64,000 nt of DNA from an uncultured Shewanella sp. (GCF_947495455.1 NZ_CANLZC010000021.1:1-64000); one strand, 5' to 3'. Counted from the stretch's first letter, positions 18,452 to 28,232 are shown. A program made the numbers and translations. The notes: generated by a model from the letters alone, not told the origin.

Positions 18452-19228
18452 CTATATTGAGAGACGTTGGCTGTATTGTTTAGGCGTACAGCCTGCATAT
18501 TGTTTGAATAAAATGATAAAGGGGGTCGTTTGGCTGTAACCTAAGGTCAATGCAATATCTTTAATCGAGAGGCCTTTTTTGAGTAAATAAATGGCTTCAA
18601 TAAATTTTCGTCTCTGTCGCCACTCGGTGAAGCTTAGGCCTAATTCATTCTGAAAATGTCTTGCGAGCGTGCGTTCTGTCGTGTGAATTTTTTTAGCCCA
18701 TTGAGATAAAGAGGTGGGATCATGGGGCTGGTGTTCTAACGTCATTAAAATAGGAGAGAGCAGGCGATCGTCTGTGGTGGGTAAAAAGGCGGATGTACAA
18801 CTGGCTTGTGAGAGTTGATCTAAGATCACTTGCACTAAACGTTTATCGGGGGCAGAGGAAGCGATTGTCATTTTTCGAAGATGGAAGTCATCCATAATGC
18901 TCAATAAAATAGGACTTAGTTCGAGTAAACAGACATAGTTAGGCATGTTCATGACATTGGGCATAATATTGATAGAGTAATATTGCATTTTTTTGCGCAT
19001 ATAACTTTCATGCGCAATGTTATTGGGGACCCAAATACCGTATTGAGACGGTGCGACGAATTGTTTTTCTTGAGTATAAATTTCAATAACGCCAGTGTGC
19101 ACGATTTGTAATTGTCCCCATTGATGACTGTGCATGGGAGTAATGGCATCAGGAAGAAAATTTTCATAACTGAAAAAAACATCACTTAAGGGAGTGTCGC
19201 TAAATTTTGTCGGGTAGATATTGGCCAT
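18452..19228 (-). CDS. AraC-family transcriptional regulator with cupin sensor
   Basis: A 258-residue regulator with an N-terminal cupin fold (MHSHQWGQLQIVHTG, then VPNNIAHES). The C-terminal double helix-turn-helix runs from about residue 160 (SLSQWAKKIHTTERTLARHF and LSIKDIALTLGYSQTTPF). This layout is shared with the YdeC/NimR-type subgroup that controls an adjacent exporter. It is divergent from a DMT-family transporter with a 136-bp shared promoter region, so it most likely regulates that gene in response to a substrate. Ligand unknown. Confidence 0.85.
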   Translation of the reverse strand: MANIYPTKFSDTPLSDVFFSYENFLPDAITPMHSHQWGQLQIVHTGVIEIYTQEKQFVAPSQYGIWVPNNIAHESYMRKKMQYYSINIMPNVMNMPNYVCLLELSPILLSIMDDFHLRKMTIASSAPDKRLVQVILDQLSQASCTSAFLPTTDDRLLSPILMTLEHQPHDPTSLSQWAKKIHTTERTLARHFQNELGLSFTEWRQRRKFIEAIYLLKKGLSIKDIALTLGYSQTTPFIILFKQYAGCTPKQYSQRLSI

Positions 19229-19364
19229 ATTGGTGTCTTTTCTTCAGGAATTAAGTGGATCTGTCCGATCTGCAAGTTTAACTGTCTGCTAAGCAATATA
19301 ACCTATAAATAGGACATGAGAAAATAATACCTTCAAAGTGAAGTTGATTATTATTTGAGGTGGT

Positions 19365-20270
19365 ATGTCTTATTTTTTCCCTGTGGTAGCCGTGTTGATA
19401 TGGTCAATCAATGCACTCGTTAATAAATTATCCTTTGGTGTGATCCCCGCTGAGACCATTGCCTTTTATCGTTGGTTTTTTGCCGTATTGATTTTAAGCC
19501 CATTTTTAATGAAATCAGTGTGGAAGCAAAGAGTGAATATTAAAGCGAATCTTGGCAAGCTGGCTTTCTTATCTTTGCTAGGCATGGTGCTATACCAATC
19601 ACTGGCTTATTTTGCCGCGTCAACGACAACGGCGACAAACATTGGTCTTATCACATCCCTGGTTCCATTAATGAGCCTTTTACTTGCACCTATGTTACTG
19701 AATAAGGCGTTATCCAAGTGGGCTTTGTTAGGTGCCAGTCTCTCTTTAATTGGCTTATTTATTATGTTGAGTCAAGGCAATGTGCATCAATTTATACAGC
19801 AAGGTATTAATCAAGGTGACGGTTTATTGCTGATTGCTGCTTTTTCCTATGGGCTCTATAACGTCATGATAAAGCGTTGGGATATGGGGTTATCGGTTTG
19901 GGTCTCTTTGTATATGCAAGGAATATTTGCCATTATCTGGTTATTGCCCAGTCTTTTGGTGGCCCCGAGCGCCACTATTAGTTTGGCGGCATTGCCTTTA
20001 GTCACTTTTGCTGCATTAGCGGCGTCTATTATTGCCCCTTGGGCGTGGATTAAAGGGATCGGTCTTTTGGGCGCTGAGCGGACGGCTATTTTCATGAATT
20101 TATTGCCTGTGATGACGGCGACTGCTGCGAGTCAATGGCTAAATGAACAGTTAACGATTTATCATTATGTGGGGGGGGGATTGGCACTACTAGGAGTGAG
20201 TGTGTCGCAAATCACCAAAATGCCATTTTTAAAATCAAAGAAATTACCTTTGAATGCTTCATCGTTATAA
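19365..20270 (+). CDS. EamA/DMT-family transporter
   Basis: A 301-residue inner-membrane protein with about ten predicted hydrophobic helices and two EamA repeats (VLIWSINALVNKLSF at the start; ALLLAPMLLNKALSKWALLGASL at mid-protein). EamA proteins are usually metabolite or amino-acid-related exporters; the substrate is unknown. GAGGTGG lies just upstream of the ATG. The divergent AraC regulator makes inducible efflux the likeliest role. Its 3' end abuts the bioA-derived repeat array. Confidence 0.88.
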   Translation: MSYFFPVVAVLIWSINALVNKLSFGVIPAETIAFYRWFFAVLILSPFLMKSVWKQRVNIKANLGKLAFLSLLGMVLYQSLAYFAASTTTATNIGLITSLVPLMSLLLAPMLLNKALSKWALLGASLSLIGLFIMLSQGNVHQFIQQGINQGDGLLLIAAFSYGLYNVMIKRWDMGLSVWVSLYMQGIFAIIWLLPSLLVAPSATISLAALPLVTFAALAASIIAPWAWIKGIGLLGAERTAIFMNLLPVMTATAASQWLNEQLTIYHYVGGGLALLGVSVSQITKMPFLKSKKLPLNASSL

Positions 20271-20310
20271 ATGTTCACCTTTTTATCACAGCATAATGAA
20301 GTCAATTAGC

Positions 20311-21548
20311 TCTGGCTAATGAATGTGCGTTCGTTGGATGTCTTCGGTATATTGGCAGCAAGGTGTTTCATTGCTGTGGTCAATTGTGTGAGTCGTGTGA
20401 GCGCTGAGGCCGTGATGTTATAGGCCGGCATGATATCAATAATATTGGAAAAGGGTCTTATCCATACCCCCTTATTCGTATCCTAAGCTCAATAAATTGT
20501 TGTTGTCATTAAACGGTATTGAGTGTTGATATTCTCTTCAAAATACAACCCCATTCTTTTATCGATGAATGGGGGTGCTATCGAAATTTAAGTATGGAAT
20601 AGCTCTTAACCGTGATTAATGAATGTGCGTTCGTTGGATGTCTTCGTTATATTGGCAGCAAGGTGTTTCATTGTTGTGGTGAGTTGTGTGAGTTGTGTGA
20701 GTTGTGTGAGCTCTGAGGCCGTGATGTTATAGGCCGGCATGATATCAATAATATTGGAAAAGGGTCTTATCCATACCCCCTTATTCGTATCCTAAGCTCA
20801 ATAAATTGTTGTTGTCATTAAACGGTATTGAGTGTTGATATTCTCTTCAAAATACAACCCCATTCTTTTATCGATGAATGGGGTTGCTATCGAAATTTAA
20901 GTAGGGAATAGCTCTTAACCGTGACTAATGAATGTGCGTTCGTTGGATGTCTTCGTTGTATTGGCAGCAAGGTGTTTCATTGCTGTGGTGAGTTGTGTGA
21001 GTTGTGTGAGCTCTGAGGCCGTGATGTTATAGGCCGGCATGATATCAATAATATTAGAAAAGGGTCTTATCCATACCCCCTTATTCGTATCCTAAGCTCA
21101 ATAAATTGTTGTTGTTATTAAACGGTATTGAGCTTTGATGATCTCACTAGAACATAACCCAATTTCTATTCTAAAGGTCAATTTGTTGCTATTAAAAGTT
21201 GGGTAGGAAATGGATCCTTGGAAATGGTTTAATTGCCCCATCAAAGATCCATTTATCTTAACCGTGGCTAATGAATGTGCGTTCGTTGGATGTCTTCGTG
21301 ATATTGGCAGCAAGGTGTTTCATTGCTGTGGTCAATTGTGTGAGCTCTGAGGCCGTGATGTTATAGGCCGGCATGATATCAATAATATTAGAAAAGGGTC
21401 TTATCCATACCCCCTTATTCGTATCCTAAGCTCAATAAATTGTTGTTGTCATTAAACGGTATTGAGTGTTGATATTCTCTTCAAAATACAACCCCATTCT
21501 TTTATCGATGAATGGGGTTGCTATTGAAATTTAAGTAGAGAATAACGC
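20311..21548. repeat. Tandem array of four degenerate copies of the bioA 3' end
   Basis: Four units begin at 20318, 20618, 20927 and 21270 with AATGAATGTGCGTTCG; a fifth at 21561 is the true bioA end. Spacings are 300, 309, 343 and 291 bp. About 140 bp of each unit is nearly identical to the last 45 or so codons of bioA (minus strand), and copies 2-4 retain the TTA that specifies its stop. The next section is diverged bioA sequence with an approximately 14-bp insertion that breaks the frame. Copies 1, 2 and 4 then carry a hairpin (AACCCCATTC / GAATGGGGTT), while copy 3 differs there. Copy 2 also has three tandem 9-bp units encoding Thr-Gln-Leu. No independent gene is supported in the array. 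Confidence 0.9.
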
Positions 21549-22889
21549 TTAACCGTGACTAATGAATGTGCGTTCGTTGGATGTCTTCGTTATATTGGCA
21601 GCAACGTGTTTCATTGCTGTGGTCAATTGTGTGAGCTCTGAGGCCGTGATGTTATAGGCCGGCATGATATAAATAATATTAGAAAAGGGTCTTATCCATA
21701 CTCCTAGTTCAATAAATTGTTGTTGTAATTGAGCGGTATTGAGTGTTGATGTCATTTCTAACACGCCAACAGCACCTAATATTCTTACGTCTTTGACATT
21801 GTCATAATGAATAGCGTCACTGAGCTCTTTTTTTAGCTGAACTTCGATTGCGTTAACTTGAGCTTGCCATTGATTGGTTGCAATGAGAGAGAGGCTAGCA
21901 TTGGCTGCTGCGCAAGCTAAAGGATTGCCCATGAAAGTGGGACCATGCATAAAAACGCCCGCGGGTGAATCACTGATCCCTAAGGCGACTTCATCAGAGC
22001 AAAGGGTTGCGGCTAGAGAGATGTAACCTCCTGTCAGCGCTTTTCCTAAACATAAAATGTCGGCCTCTATATTGGCATGCTCATAGGCGAATAGTTTACC
22101 TGTGCGTCCAAAGCCCGTGGCAATTTCGTCTAAAATCAGTAAAATGTTGAATTCATCACATAAGGTGCGAAGCCCTGCTAAATACTCTGCACTGTAAAAG
22201 CGCATACCGCCAGCCCCTTGCATAATGGGCTCAATGATTAATGCGGCGATGGTGTGATGCTCCTGCTTCATGATTTGCCTGATTGACAATAAATCATTGT
22301 CTAATAACGGCGCATTAAAAGGGGTTTGAGGCGCGGGAGCAAAGCGTTGTTGAGTCACTGAATTACCAAACATGGTATGCATTCCACCTTGGGGATCGCA
22401 CACGCTCATTGCTGCAAATGTGTCTCCGTGATATCCATTTTTAACGGTGAGTATCTGCTGTTTTTGGCTTTGCTGTCGGCCTTGCCAGTATTGTAGTGCC
22501 ATTTTTAGTGCCACTTCGACGGCAATAGAGCCCGAATCGGCTAAAAAGACTTTAGTGAGGTTATCACTGGTCATCGAAATCAGTTTTTTAGATAACTCGA
22601 TGGCTGGCGAGTGGGTGATCCCACCAAACATCACATGACTCAATTGATGGAGTTGCTGTTCCATTGCTTGCAAAATATCTGGGTGACCATAACCATGAAC
22701 ACAAGACCACCAAGAACTCGTACCATCAATTAACACGCGTCCATCCTCTAGTGTTAATTGTCTATCTTTAGCGGCTATCACACCATAAGTGGGTAACGGT
22801 TGTGTCATAGAGGTATAAGGATGCCAGATATGCTTAGCGTCGAAGTCATAGTCCAGAGGCTGTGTAGATTGCGTGTTATGTGTGTTCAT
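21549..22889 (-). CDS. bioA: Adenosylmethionine-8-amino-7-oxononanoate aminotransferase
   Basis: PLP-dependent class III aminotransferase (446 residues; E. coli 429) that converts KAPA to DAPA with S-adenosylmethionine as amino donor in biotin synthesis. Motifs are HIWHPYTSM near the start, GTSSWWSCVHGYGHP, LILDEIATGFGRTGK, and the PLP lysine in LGKALTGGY. It is divergent from bioBFCD with a 122-bp shared control region containing a BirA-like site. Its last 45 or so codons are the parent of a tandem array downstream, so the C-terminal tail may have been shaped by recombination. Confidence 0.95.
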   Translation of the reverse strand: MNTHNTQSTQPLDYDFDAKHIWHPYTSMTQPLPTYGVIAAKDRQLTLEDGRVLIDGTSSWWSCVHGYGHPDILQAMEQQLHQLSHVMFGGITHSPAIELSKKLISMTSDNLTKVFLADSGSIAVEVALKMALQYWQGRQQSQKQQILTVKNGYHGDTFAAMSVCDPQGGMHTMFGNSVTQQRFAPAPQTPFNAPLLDNDLLSIRQIMKQEHHTIAALIIEPIMQGAGGMRFYSAEYLAGLRTLCDEFNILLILDEIATGFGRTGKLFAYEHANIEADILCLGKALTGGYISLAATLCSDEVALGISDSPAGVFMHGPTFMGNPLACAAANASLSLIATNQWQAQVNAIEVQLKKELSDAIHYDNVKDVRILGAVGVLEMTSTLNTAQLQQQFIELGVWIRPFSNIIYIMPAYNITASELTQLTTAMKHVAANITKTSNERTFISHG

Positions 22890-22901
22890 AATTTAACCGC
22901 C

Positions 22902-22954
22902 AGTAAACCAGTTGTAAGGATTAGCGTTGACAGCTTAAGGGCTGCGGGTATCAT
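22902..22954 (+). promoter_or_regulatory. bioB promoter overlapping a BirA-type operator
   Basis: TTGACA (22927-22932) - 16 nt - TATCAT (22949-22954) is a good sigma-70 promoter for bioB. Its -35 box falls inside the right arm of an imperfect dyad, AGTAAACC (22902-22909) - 15 nt - CGTTGACA (22925-22932). This resembles the BirA operator pattern TGTAAACC-N-GGTTTACA with 7/8 and 6/8 matches. The location between divergent bioA and bioB is the classical one, so biotin repression is likely, though the site is weak. Confidence 0.55.
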
Positions 22955-23011
22955 AGGCAAGATAAAACGGTGTAATGCCAAAAAAATGAATACTCGAGAA
23001 AGGTGAGTTCT

Positions 23012-24064
23012 ATGTCAATGATAGATGTGCGCAATGATTGGACACGTAATGAAATAGAGGCATTATTTGCCTTGCCCATGAACGATCTGCTTTTTCAAGC
23101 TCACAGTATTCATCGTCAAACATTTGATCCTAATGAAGTGCAAATAAGTCGGTTATTATCAATAAAAACAGGTGCCTGCCCAGAAGATTGTAAATATTGT
23201 CCTCAAAGTGCACGTTATGATACAGGATTAGAAAAAGAGCGCTTATTAGCAATGGAAACCGTATTAACGGAAGCACGCAGCGCCAAAGCCGCTGGTGCTT
23301 CACGTTTTTGTATGGGAGCGGCATGGCGTAATCCTAAACCTCGCGATATGCCTTATTTAAAAACTATGGTCGAAGAAGTCAAAGCATTAGGAATGGAAAC
23401 CTGCATGACACTCGGTATGTTGTCTGCCAGTCAAGCTGAGGAATTAGCGAATGCTGGATTGGATTATTATAACCATAATCTGGACACTTCTCCTGAATAC
23501 TATGGTGATGTGATCACGACACGCACTTATCAAAACCGATTGGATACATTATCAAATGTACGCGCATCTGGTATGAAAGTGTGTTCCGGTGGTATTGTGG
23601 GAATGGGTGAAAAAGCCCAAGACAGGGCGGGATTAATACAGCAGTTGGCTAATTTAGAACAACACCCTGATTCTGTCCCTATTAATATGTTGGTAAAAGT
23701 ATCAGGAACCCCTTTTGCCGACATTGATGACTTAGATCCCCTTGAATTTGTTCGCACTATTGCTGTTGCCCGTATTGTTATGCCTAAATCTCATGTACGG
23801 CTCTCGGCTGGGCGTGAAAATATGAGTGATGAGTTACAGTCTATGTGTTTCTTTGCGGGAGCAAATTCTATTTTTTATGGTTGTAAATTATTGACGACGC
23901 CAAATCCTGAAGAGAATGATGATATGGCCTTGTTTAAGCGTTTAGGACTTCGTCCAGAGCAAGGAGTGGCCGCAACGAAAGAGCAAGATGAAGCTATGTT
24001 TGCCAAGGCGGCTGCGAAACAAGATAAAAAGTCAGCGGCATTTTATGACGCCGCCGCGTTATAA
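23012..24064 (+). CDS. bioB: Biotin synthase
   Basis: Radical-SAM enzyme that inserts sulfur into dethiobiotin. The 4Fe-4S cluster motif CPEDCKYC gives Cys56, Cys60 and Cys63. The GGIVGMGE and [15 protein letters not shown] blocks are typical, the latter close to the 2Fe-2S cluster. The ATG at 23012 is chosen because AAAGG lies 8 nt upstream; the frame can also start at GTG 23003. About 350 residues, as in relatives. First gene of bioBFCD. Confidence 0.96.
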   Translation: MSMIDVRNDWTRNEIEALFALPMNDLLFQAHSIHRQTFDPNEVQISRLLSIKTGACPEDCKYCPQSARYDTGLEKERLLAMETVLTEARSAKAAGASRFCMGAAWRNPKPRDMPYLKTMVEEVKALGMETCMTLGMLSASQAEELANAGLDYYNHNLDTSPEYYGDVITTRTYQNRLDTLSNVRASGMKVCSGGIVGMGEKAQDRAGLIQQLANLEQHPDSVPINMLVKVSGTPFADIDDLDPLEFVRTIAVARIVMPKSHVRLSAGRENMSDELQSMCFFAGANSIFYGCKLLTTPNPEENDDMALFKRLGLRPEQGVAATKEQDEAMFAKAAAKQDKKSAAFYDAAAL

Positions 24065-24104
24065 TCCCACTTTTTAGTTAATACTAATAAAGAACACGTA
24101 ACTG

Positions 24105-25355
24105 ATGATAGATAATGAACTGACTCAAAAAATATTGGCCCAGCAGGCCAAATTACAGCAAAGTGATTTGTTGAGAAAAAGGCGAACAGTTCATTTAAAA
24201 GTGAATGCAAAACTGACTCAAAAGCAGCAGCATTATACTAATTTTTCAAGTAATGATTATCTGGGGTTATCCCGTGAGCCTGCCATCGCGAATGCGCTAT
24301 ATCAAGGTGCGCTTGACTATGGGGTAGGGAGCACTGCATCGCCTTTAGTCACTGGATATAGCCCAGCTCATTTTCAGCTTGAACAGCGTTTATGTGAGCT
24401 CACAGGCCATGAAGCGGCTATCATATTCTGCTCGGGGTTTGCGGCGAATAATGCATTAGTCAAAACCCTCTTTGATAGCACCCATAAAGTGATAGCAGAT
24501 AGGCTGGTTCATGCCTCCATTATTGATGGGTTACGTGACAGTGGCGCGCAATTTAAGCGGTTTCATCATAATGATCTTGATAGTGTTAAAGCCCATCTAG
24601 CACAATTCTCACCGTGTGCATTAGTTACGGAAAGTCTTTTTAGTATGGATGGCACGCAGGCGCCACTGGTTGAATTGTCACAGTTATGTCGTGAACATGG
24701 TGCCTGGTTAATTGTTGATGATGCACATGGGTTTGGTGTACTGGGTCGCCGTGGTTTAGGGGCGAGTCAATGGCAGGATCCTGCCATCGTTAATCAAGCT
24801 CCCCATTTTGGCTTACTCGGCCAACAAGGACTAGGATCGACTCAAGTTAAGTTTGAAACCAAGCTGCCCATTGACGCTCAAGTGATCACCTTTGGAAAGG
24901 CAATGGGTTGTCAAGGTGCCGCCATTTTAGGGAGTCAATTGTTAATCGATTTTCTCGTCGCCAATGCAAGACACTATATTTATTCAACGGCATTATCTCC
25001 TGCCAATGCCGTTGCAGCTTTAGCCTCGCTTGAATGTGTGGTTTTGGCGGATAGGAAGCGTGAGAAATTAAATGATAATATCATGTTATTTAGACGCTTA
25101 TGTGAAAAGGCGGGAATTGAATTAACGAATTCTTTAACGGCGATCCAGCCCGTGATTATTGGTGACTTGCAAAGAATGTTGCAAGTGGCTGAAACCTTAA
25201 AACAGAGCGGGTTTTGGGTGGGAGCCATTAGGCCGCCGACAGTGCCAAAAGGCAGTGCAAGGTTACGCATAACCTTAAACGCGAGCCATCAAGTAAAAGA
25301 CATTCAAGCTTTAGTTGAGCATTTATCATCTGCATTATCATCCGTTGAAAGCTAG
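24105..25355 (+). CDS. bioF: 8-amino-7-oxononanoate synthase
   Basis: PLP-dependent alpha-oxoamine synthase joining pimeloyl-thioester and alanine to give KAPA. The PLP site includes IVDDAHGFG (203-211) and Lys265 in TFGKAMG, and SSNDYLGL is near the start. At 416 residues it is about 30 longer than E. coli BioF. The excess maps to an internal imperfect duplication: HGFGVLGRRGLGASQ (208-222) is echoed by HFGLLGQQGLGSTQ (234-247) just before the strand leading to the PLP lysine. The gene lies 40 bp after bioB in the operon. Confidence 0.94.
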   Translation: MIDNELTQKILAQQAKLQQSDLLRKRRTVHLKVNAKLTQKQQHYTNFSSNDYLGLSREPAIANALYQGALDYGVGSTASPLVTGYSPAHFQLEQRLCELTGHEAAIIFCSGFAANNALVKTLFDSTHKVIADRLVHASIIDGLRDSGAQFKRFHHNDLDSVKAHLAQFSPCALVTESLFSMDGTQAPLVELSQLCREHGAWLIVDDAHGFGVLGRRGLGASQWQDPAIVNQAPHFGLLGQQGLGSTQVKFETKLPIDAQVITFGKAMGCQGAAILGSQLLIDFLVANARHYIYSTALSPANAVAALASLECVVLADRKREKLNDNIMLFRRLCEKAGIELTNSLTAIQPVIIGDLQRMLQVAETLKQSGFWVGAIRPPTVPKGSARLRITLNASHQVKDIQALVEHLSSALSSVES

Positions 25356-25386
25356 CAATAGCCAACACTAAAAAAACAATATAATA

Positions 25387-26256
25387 ATGAGTACAATAGT
25401 GAATATGACAGCCTTAGCTGATAACCTCACATCATCTGTTTATGATCCCGTTATGACTGAATCAAGCAGTCAACTTGCGACATCGCAAGCGACAAAAAAT
25501 GAGTGGGATCAGTTAATCGCAAAGGATTTTTCATCTGCAGCAAAGGGCTATCATAAACATAATATTGTTCAGCAACATGCCTCTGCTATTTTATGTGAGC
25601 ATTTACAGGTTCAAGGGACACTACTGGATATTGGTGCCGGTCCTGGGACTGACTTTTCTCATTGCTTGAAACTTGACAATGTCATGAGCATAGATATTGC
25701 AGCGGGCATGCTGAAAAAGTTAAAAGATAACTTTCCAAACTATCATGGGATACAAGGCGATGCTCAGTCTTTACCTTTATTGAACAAGAGTGTGAATGCC
25801 ATTTATTCTAATTTGGCTTTACAGTGGTGTCATAACTTTGAGCAAGCTGTCATGGAAGCGGCAAGAGTATTAAAACCTTCGGGGAGCGTTGATATCAGTG
25901 TGGTGGTTGAAAATAGTTTGCCTGAATTGTCTTCTCTGGGATTTAAAGTGAATCGTTTTCATCCTTTTGATACCTTAGTTTCTTGTTTTAAAGAGAAAGA
26001 TTGGCAGTTAAGAGAAGCAAAAATTGTGCCTGTGACTGTGTATTTTGATGATTTGAAAAGTTTGCTTTATTCCATCAAAGGAGTGGGAGCGTCAGTATTA
26101 ATGAATCGATCTGAGCCATCGTCGCTAGTGTTACGAGGACGTCAAGATTGGCAAGCTTTAAATGAGAAAGCTCAGAGCCTAAGACAAGAAAAAGGGATAC
26201 CACTGACTTATTATATCGCCATTATTCGTGCAAAGCGTCAATGTCATAGGGTTTGA
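25387..26256 (+). CDS. bioC: Malonyl-ACP O-methyltransferase
   Basis: SAM methyltransferase that caps malonyl-ACP as its methyl ester so fatty-acid synthesis can build the pimeloyl chain. The glycine-rich SAM loop LLDIGAGPGTDF and the later NLALQWCHNFEQA segment are BioC signatures. At 289 residues it is longer than E. coli BioC (251), partly through an N-terminal extension of about 35 residues rich in Ser/Thr. The ATG at 25387 has no good ribosome site, so initiation may be at an internal ATG (25405 or 25453). The pimeloyl-ester hydrolase (bioH or equivalent) is not in this window. Confidence 0.92.
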   Translation: MSTIVNMTALADNLTSSVYDPVMTESSSQLATSQATKNEWDQLIAKDFSSAAKGYHKHNIVQQHASAILCEHLQVQGTLLDIGAGPGTDFSHCLKLDNVMSIDIAAGMLKKLKDNFPNYHGIQGDAQSLPLLNKSVNAIYSNLALQWCHNFEQAVMEAARVLKPSGSVDISVVVENSLPELSSLGFKVNRFHPFDTLVSCFKEKDWQLREAKIVPVTVYFDDLKSLLYSIKGVGASVLMNRSEPSSLVLRGRQDWQALNEKAQSLRQEKGIPLTYYIAIIRAKRQCHRV

Positions 26257-26301
26257 GAGCGGCTGAACAATTATCAGGTGATGTAAAAGAGGAGAGAGTG
26301 G

Positions 26302-26994
26302 ATGTATTTTATCACAGGCACGGATACAGATTGTGGAAAAACCTTAGTATCCAGTGCATTGCTGCATAATGCGCCAGGGCGCAGCTTAGGGTTTAAGCCG
26401 ATTGCATCTGGATGTGAAAAAAGCCAGCAGGGGTTAAGAAATGCCGATGCGTTAAATTTGCTTGCAGCTTCCAGTGTTAAGCTTGGAGACACGCTGCAGT
26501 ATAATGATAAGACAATAATGCTAGAATATCAGCATGTTAATCCTTATGCATTTGAGCCTGCTATTGCTCCCCATATTGCTGCCCAGCAAGTTGATATCGT
26601 CATTGAACCTATGACATTACTGAGCCATGTGGCTTTCGCAAGAGACTTACCTCTCGATTTTTGTCTTATTGAAGGCGCGGGTGGATGGCATTTGCCTCTG
26701 GGGGGACCGTATTTATTATCTCATGTGGTTAAGGAAGCCAAGCTTTCAGTGATCATGGTTGTGGGTGTCAAGTTAGGGTGTTTAAATCATGCTTTATTGA
26801 CCCAAGAAGCATTACTCAAAGAAGGCCTTAACATCGCAGGGTGGGTGGCAAATTGCATTGATCCTGATATGCCTTACCTAGAAGATAACATAGCAACATT
26901 AAAAGAGATTATGCAGGGAGAGTGTTTAGGTGTGATCCCTCATTTAAAGGAGCCAATAGCGAGTGTTGCGGCAAGCTATCTGACATTACCTTAA
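26302..26994 (+). CDS. bioD: Dethiobiotin synthetase
   Basis: ATP-dependent enzyme that carboxylates DAPA to form the ureido ring of dethiobiotin. The P-loop GTDTDCGKT is at residues 4-12, and FKPIASGCE and IEGAGGWHLPL are the DAPA and Mg2+ binding blocks. It has 230 residues, as usual. GAGGAGAG precedes the ATG. Last gene of the bio operon; htpX follows after 313 bp. Confidence 0.95.
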   Translation: MYFITGTDTDCGKTLVSSALLHNAPGRSLGFKPIASGCEKSQQGLRNADALNLLAASSVKLGDTLQYNDKTIMLEYQHVNPYAFEPAIAPHIAAQQVDIVIEPMTLLSHVAFARDLPLDFCLIEGAGGWHLPLGGPYLLSHVVKEAKLSVIMVVGVKLGCLNHALLTQEALLKEGLNIAGWVANCIDPDMPYLEDNIATLKEIMQGECLGVIPHLKEPIASVAASYLTLP

Positions 26995-27307
26995 AAGTGT
27001 TTTGCGTATCGTCTTGTATGATTTTGTGAATCAAGATTAATCCAATGCTTCTTTTTATTTTCATTATTCATAATGTAATAATTATAAAGAGTTTTATTGT
27101 TTATTTTGCGTTGTTTATTATGGATTATCGCTGACTTTTTGCTGTCAAAATCGCCTTTTGATCGGTTATGACCTTGAATTTTCATTATTAGGACATATTA
27201 TGTCATAAGAGCCGAGGGAAAGTGATGATGTTTAAGTTAGCTTAGACAAGAAGAGTCCCAGTTTTAGCTTTTGATAAAGCCGATAGAGCGATTTTTAAGG
27301 AGCAAGT
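26995..27307. other. Intergenic stretch between bioD and htpX
   Basis: AT-rich, with no supported gene and no clear terminator after bioD. It presumably holds the htpX promoter. No convincing sigma-32 box was found. AAGGAG precedes the htpX ATG. Confidence 0.4.
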
Positions 27308-28168
27308 ATGAAGCGCATATTTTTACTCATAGCCACTAATATGGCTATTTTGCTGGTAGCATCCATAGTGATGTCAATATTAGGGGTTAATACCTCCAGT
27401 ATGGGAGGGTTATTGATCTTTGCCGCTATTTTTGGTTTTGGAGGGGCGTTTATCAGTTTGGCGATCTCTAAATGGATGGCTAAGCGAGCAATGGGTTGTG
27501 AAGTGATCACTAATCCTCGTGATGAAACCGAACGCTGGCTAGTACAGACAGTGGCTCGTCAAGCGGAAACCGCAGGCATCAAAATGCCTGAAGTTGCCAT
27601 TTATCAATCTCAAGAGCTTAATGCTTTCGCGACTGGTCCAAGCAAAGATAATGCGTTAGTGGCTGTGAGTAGTGGGCTGCTGTATGGCATGACTAAAGAT
27701 GAAATTGAAGGCGTATTAGCCCATGAAGTCAGTCATGTTGCTAATGGAGACATGGTGACATTAACCTTGATCCAAGGCGTCATGAATACCTTTGTGATAT
27801 TTGCTGCAAGAGTGGTGGCGGGTATCATTAATAATTTCGTGAGTAATGATGAAGGTGAAGGATTAGGCATGTTTGCCTATATGGCAGTGGTGTTTGTCCT
27901 TGACATGTTATTTGGTATTTTAGCCTCTTTTGTGGTGGCTTACTTCTCAAGGATCCGTGAGTTTAAAGCGGATGAAGGGGGAGCAGCATTGGCGGGTAAG
28001 CATAAAATGATTGCCGCATTAGAACGCTTACGCCAAGGGCCTGAGACGGGTGAAATGCCCGCTCAAATGGCGGCGTTTGGTATTAACGGTAAACGTTCAA
28101 TTTCTGAATTGTTAATGAGTCATCCACCTTTAGAAAAAAGGATTGCAGCATTAAAAGCACGTCCTTAA
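27308..28168 (+). CDS. htpX: Membrane zinc metalloprotease HtpX
   Basis: A 286-residue M48B protease of the inner membrane that takes part in quality control of membrane proteins alongside FtsH. The zinc motif HEVSH is at 139-143, and the third ligand lies in [14 protein letters not shown]. There are two N-terminal membrane segments (about 4-26 and 34-56) and two after the HExxH motif. The length is standard. Strong AAGGAG ribosome site and a downstream terminator, so monocistronic. Confidence 0.95.
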   Translation: MKRIFLLIATNMAILLVASIVMSILGVNTSSMGGLLIFAAIFGFGGAFISLAISKWMAKRAMGCEVITNPRDETERWLVQTVARQAETAGIKMPEVAIYQSQELNAFATGPSKDNALVAVSSGLLYGMTKDEIEGVLAHEVSHVANGDMVTLTLIQGVMNTFVIFAARVVAGIINNFVSNDEGEGLGMFAYMAVVFVLDMLFGILASFVVAYFSRIREFKADEGGAALAGKHKMIAALERLRQGPETGEMPAQMAAFGINGKRSISELLMSHPPLEKRIAALKARP

Positions 28169-28203
28169 TGCGTGTTATGCATGACTAACAATACACTTTA
28201 TTT

Positions 28204-28232
28204 AAAAGCACCGATTTTATCGGTGCTTTTTT
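28204..28232 (+). terminator. Intrinsic terminator of htpX
   Basis: GCACCGAT / ATCGGTGC stem with a TTT loop, A-tract before and T6 after. The remainder to 28529 contains no recognisable gene. Confidence 0.88.

Noticed and set aside
21098..21313. 71-codon minus-strand ORF inside the bioA repeat array
   Set aside because: Formed across the junction of copies 3 and 4; not the bioA frame through most of its length and without a start signal.
20311..21548. CRISPR array
   Set aside because: Units are about 300 bp and derived from bioA; there are no short repeats with unique spacers and no cas genes.
26995..27307. Sigma-32 heat-shock promoter for htpX
   Set aside because: No sequence close to CTTGAAA-N-CCCCAT was found in the gap.
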